The notes beneath the pieces are model-generated. The model was given only the letters and a program-made list of their open reading frames with translations, did not search any database and had not been told where the DNA came from. A program made the translations under genes and the position numbers. DNA of 64,000 bases from positions 1-64,000 of the forward strand of contig NZ_JACJQO010000018.1 in the NCBI RefSeq assembly GCF_014696715.1, in the 5' to 3' direction. Shown piece after piece: positions 62,791 through 64,000 of this stretch (the first letter of the stretch is position 1; each line of letters begins with the position of its first letter). Source of the DNA: Pseudanabaena sp. FACHB-2040 (lineage in GTDB: Bacteria; Cyanobacteriota; Cyanobacteriia; Phormidesmidales; Phormidesmidaceae).

Positions 62791-64000
62791 CTACGGATTA
62801 GGGGAAGAAGCAGACTGCAGAATTTGGCAGGCGTTGATCAGGCGGCTCAGAAAGGTGTCAACGATGATTTCGTCAATAACATAGCCCCCCTCCAAGCTAG
62901 AACAGCACCAGCGCCAGGTCGGCAGATGGCCCTCGGGGGCCTCCCGGCTAAACTGCAGCTGGTTGTAGGGCTGGCTGGACTGAATCAAGGGCGTGTTGCC
63001 TAGGCTAAAGCCTTCAGACCAGCCCACTGCTCGCAAAAATTCCTGGGGCTGAGCCTGCACCTCCTCAAAGATCTGAGCCTGCACCTTGAAGCCAAAGCGG
63101 TTGTCGCTGTAGCGCCGCCATAGCTGGTCAACCGTTAGCAGATCCAGACAGGGCAGCTGCTCTAGAGTTGTGTGATCGACAATACGGACATCTTGTAGAG
63201 GTTGATTGGCACTGCCAGTCTGACCCACCAGGTTAAAGGCTTTGAGCAAGGCTCGCTCAGTCTCTCGGTCGGCCTCCTGCCATTTGCCCTGCCAAAGCAG
63301 CTCCCGCAGACGGCTGTAGTCGGCTCCCACAGCCGTCTGAATGCTGCCGTAGCGACGGGCGATTTCTGCTTGTTCAATGGCTCTGGCCTCTTCGGCAGGG
63401 ATATTCCAGATTATGCGGGCTTGCTCCAGTCGGCCCTGGTCGTACTGTAAGGGGTAGAGGGTGGTTTCGATGGCTTTAGCGAACTCGATTCGGTAATGCT
63501 CAACGGTCGCCTGCCGATCAGCCGCCGCCTGCTCCTGCAGTTCTGCCTGTAGTCGAGTATTTTCCTGCATCAGGGTGTTTACGGCTTCAGTCTCTTTTTC
63601 GCTGCGCTTGACGTCAGCATCGGACTGAATCTTGTACAGCACTTCCTCAAAAATGGCTAGCTCATCTTCGGCAGGCAGCTTGAGGTTGACAGCATATTCT
63701 TTAAGGATCTCGCGGCTCTCGTTGGTGGGCGGAAACTGGCGGCCTAGCTCTTCAACTAACACCTCTCGATAGCGCTGTTGTTTGGCTTGACGGGTGCGGT
63801 AAGGGCCTAGGGCTTTAGCCAACAATCGTTCGGCTTCGGGCGGGGGAATATCGAGCTGTTGGCGGATCCACTCCAGGTTGGCGATCTCGGCAGGCGAAAA
63901 TTCGCCATAAGTGCGGGCATAGGTTTCGGCCTTGGCGAGGAAGGTGCGGCGGGGCGGCACCAGCAGTTCGGCAGCCTGGATTGTGGCTGCTAACTCCTCC
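62791..64000 (-). CDS. GUN4-domain protein with long helical N-terminus (5' end outside window)
   Basis: The stop is at 62791 and the frame stays open to the window edge. The GTG at 63960 is unlikely to be the true start because 13 sense codons (EELAATIQAAELL) precede it without a stop. The N-terminal part is helical and charged: EIANLEWIRQQLDIPPPEAE, then RLLAKALGPYR, with a coiled coil near NTLMQENTRLQAELQEQAAA. The C-terminal domain is GUN4: YSRLRELLWQGKWQEADRET, ERALLKAFN, LPCLDLLTVDQLWRRYSDNR and FSREAPEGHLPTWRW. It may scaffold porphyrin binding to another partner. Function is unproven. Confidence 0.78.
   Translation of the reverse strand, partial: EELAATIQAAELLVPPRRTFLAKAETYARTYGEFSPAEIANLEWIRQQLDIPPPEAERLLAKALGPYRTRQAKQQRYREVLVEELGRQFPPTNESREILKEYAVNLKLPAEDELAIFEEVLYKIQSDADVKRSEKETEAVNTLMQENTRLQAELQEQAAADRQATVEHYRIEFAKAIETTLYPLQYDQGRLEQARIIWNIPAEEARAIEQAEIARRYGSIQTAVGADYSRLRELLWQGKWQEADRETERALLKAFNLVGQTGSANQPLQDVRIVDHTTLEQLPCLDLLTVDQLWRRYSDNRFGFKVQAQIFEEVQAQPQEFLRAVGWSEGFSLGNTPLIQSSQPYNQLQFSREAPEGHLPTWRWCCSSLEGGYVIDEIIVDTFLSRLINACQILQSASSPNP

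Noticed and set aside
1-64000. Prophage, insertion sequence, integron or defence island
   Set aside because: No transposase, integrase, phage structural, restriction or Cas gene is recognised, and codon use and HIP1 sites are uniform.

Overview
This is cyanobacterial chromosomal DNA. The beta-prime subunit of RNA polymerase is split into rpoC1 and rpoC2, there is a psbI gene, and the octamer GCGATCGC (HIP1) is scattered throughout. There are also lineage markers: ycf46, a SigC-type sigma factor, DUF3769, DUF2808 and GUN4 genes, and a stand-alone PCP_red protein. The moderately high GC and gene set resemble filamentous Leptolyngbya-like cyanobacteria, but the species cannot be named from this window.

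Layout. 1-153: 3' end of a 5S rRNA gene and its terminator. 357-4541: an SDR oxidoreductase, a decayed glucosidase remnant and a GH38 alpha-mannosidase. 4585-12381: an unknown 385-residue protein, psbI (too short for most gene finders), a DUF3769/LptD-like outer-membrane protein, an unknown protein, a DUF4912 protein with a repetitive Pro/Glu linker, and a small unknown. 12480-19119: xth, a SNF2 helicase, a PCP_red protein, sigC with a strong terminator, and a 54-residue membrane protein. 19290-24660, minus strand: the cluster rpmH-rnpA-(PH domain)-yidC-jag/R3H-DUF177-ycf46-SH3. 24738-32724: DUF2808, GNAT, dps, an RHH/coiled-coil protein, mobA, DUF167, membrane proteins, an aminotransferase and mtnA. 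32977-39020: dxs, a Cys-patterned secreted protein, the lptA-lptB-lptF/G set and DUF309. 39112-50899: glmM, a divergent SWIM/RHH-like pair around an operator-like repeat array, a lone ABC permease, speA, a LysR regulator divergent from a four-carbon acid sugar kinase, hslO, a USP protein and hisD. 51121-62178: rpsT-tatD-rpoB-rpoC1-rpoC2. 62264-64000: two tandem GUN4-domain genes, the second running off the window.

Genes that work together. The rpo genes and sigC supply transcription. rpmH/rnpA/yidC/jag link translation, tRNA processing and membrane insertion. LptA, LptB and LptF/G plus the distant LptD-like barrel would form an outer-membrane lipid export chain. Most of the window is ordinary core genome. 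The accessory interest lies in the repeat-flanked SWIM/RHH-like pair, the tandem GUN4 genes, the glucosidase relic, a structured intergenic hairpin upstream of the SNF2 gene, and a family of polypyrimidine repeats that in two cases begin right at stop codons. I did not find a clear defence system, prophage, insertion sequence, CRISPR array or tRNA gene.
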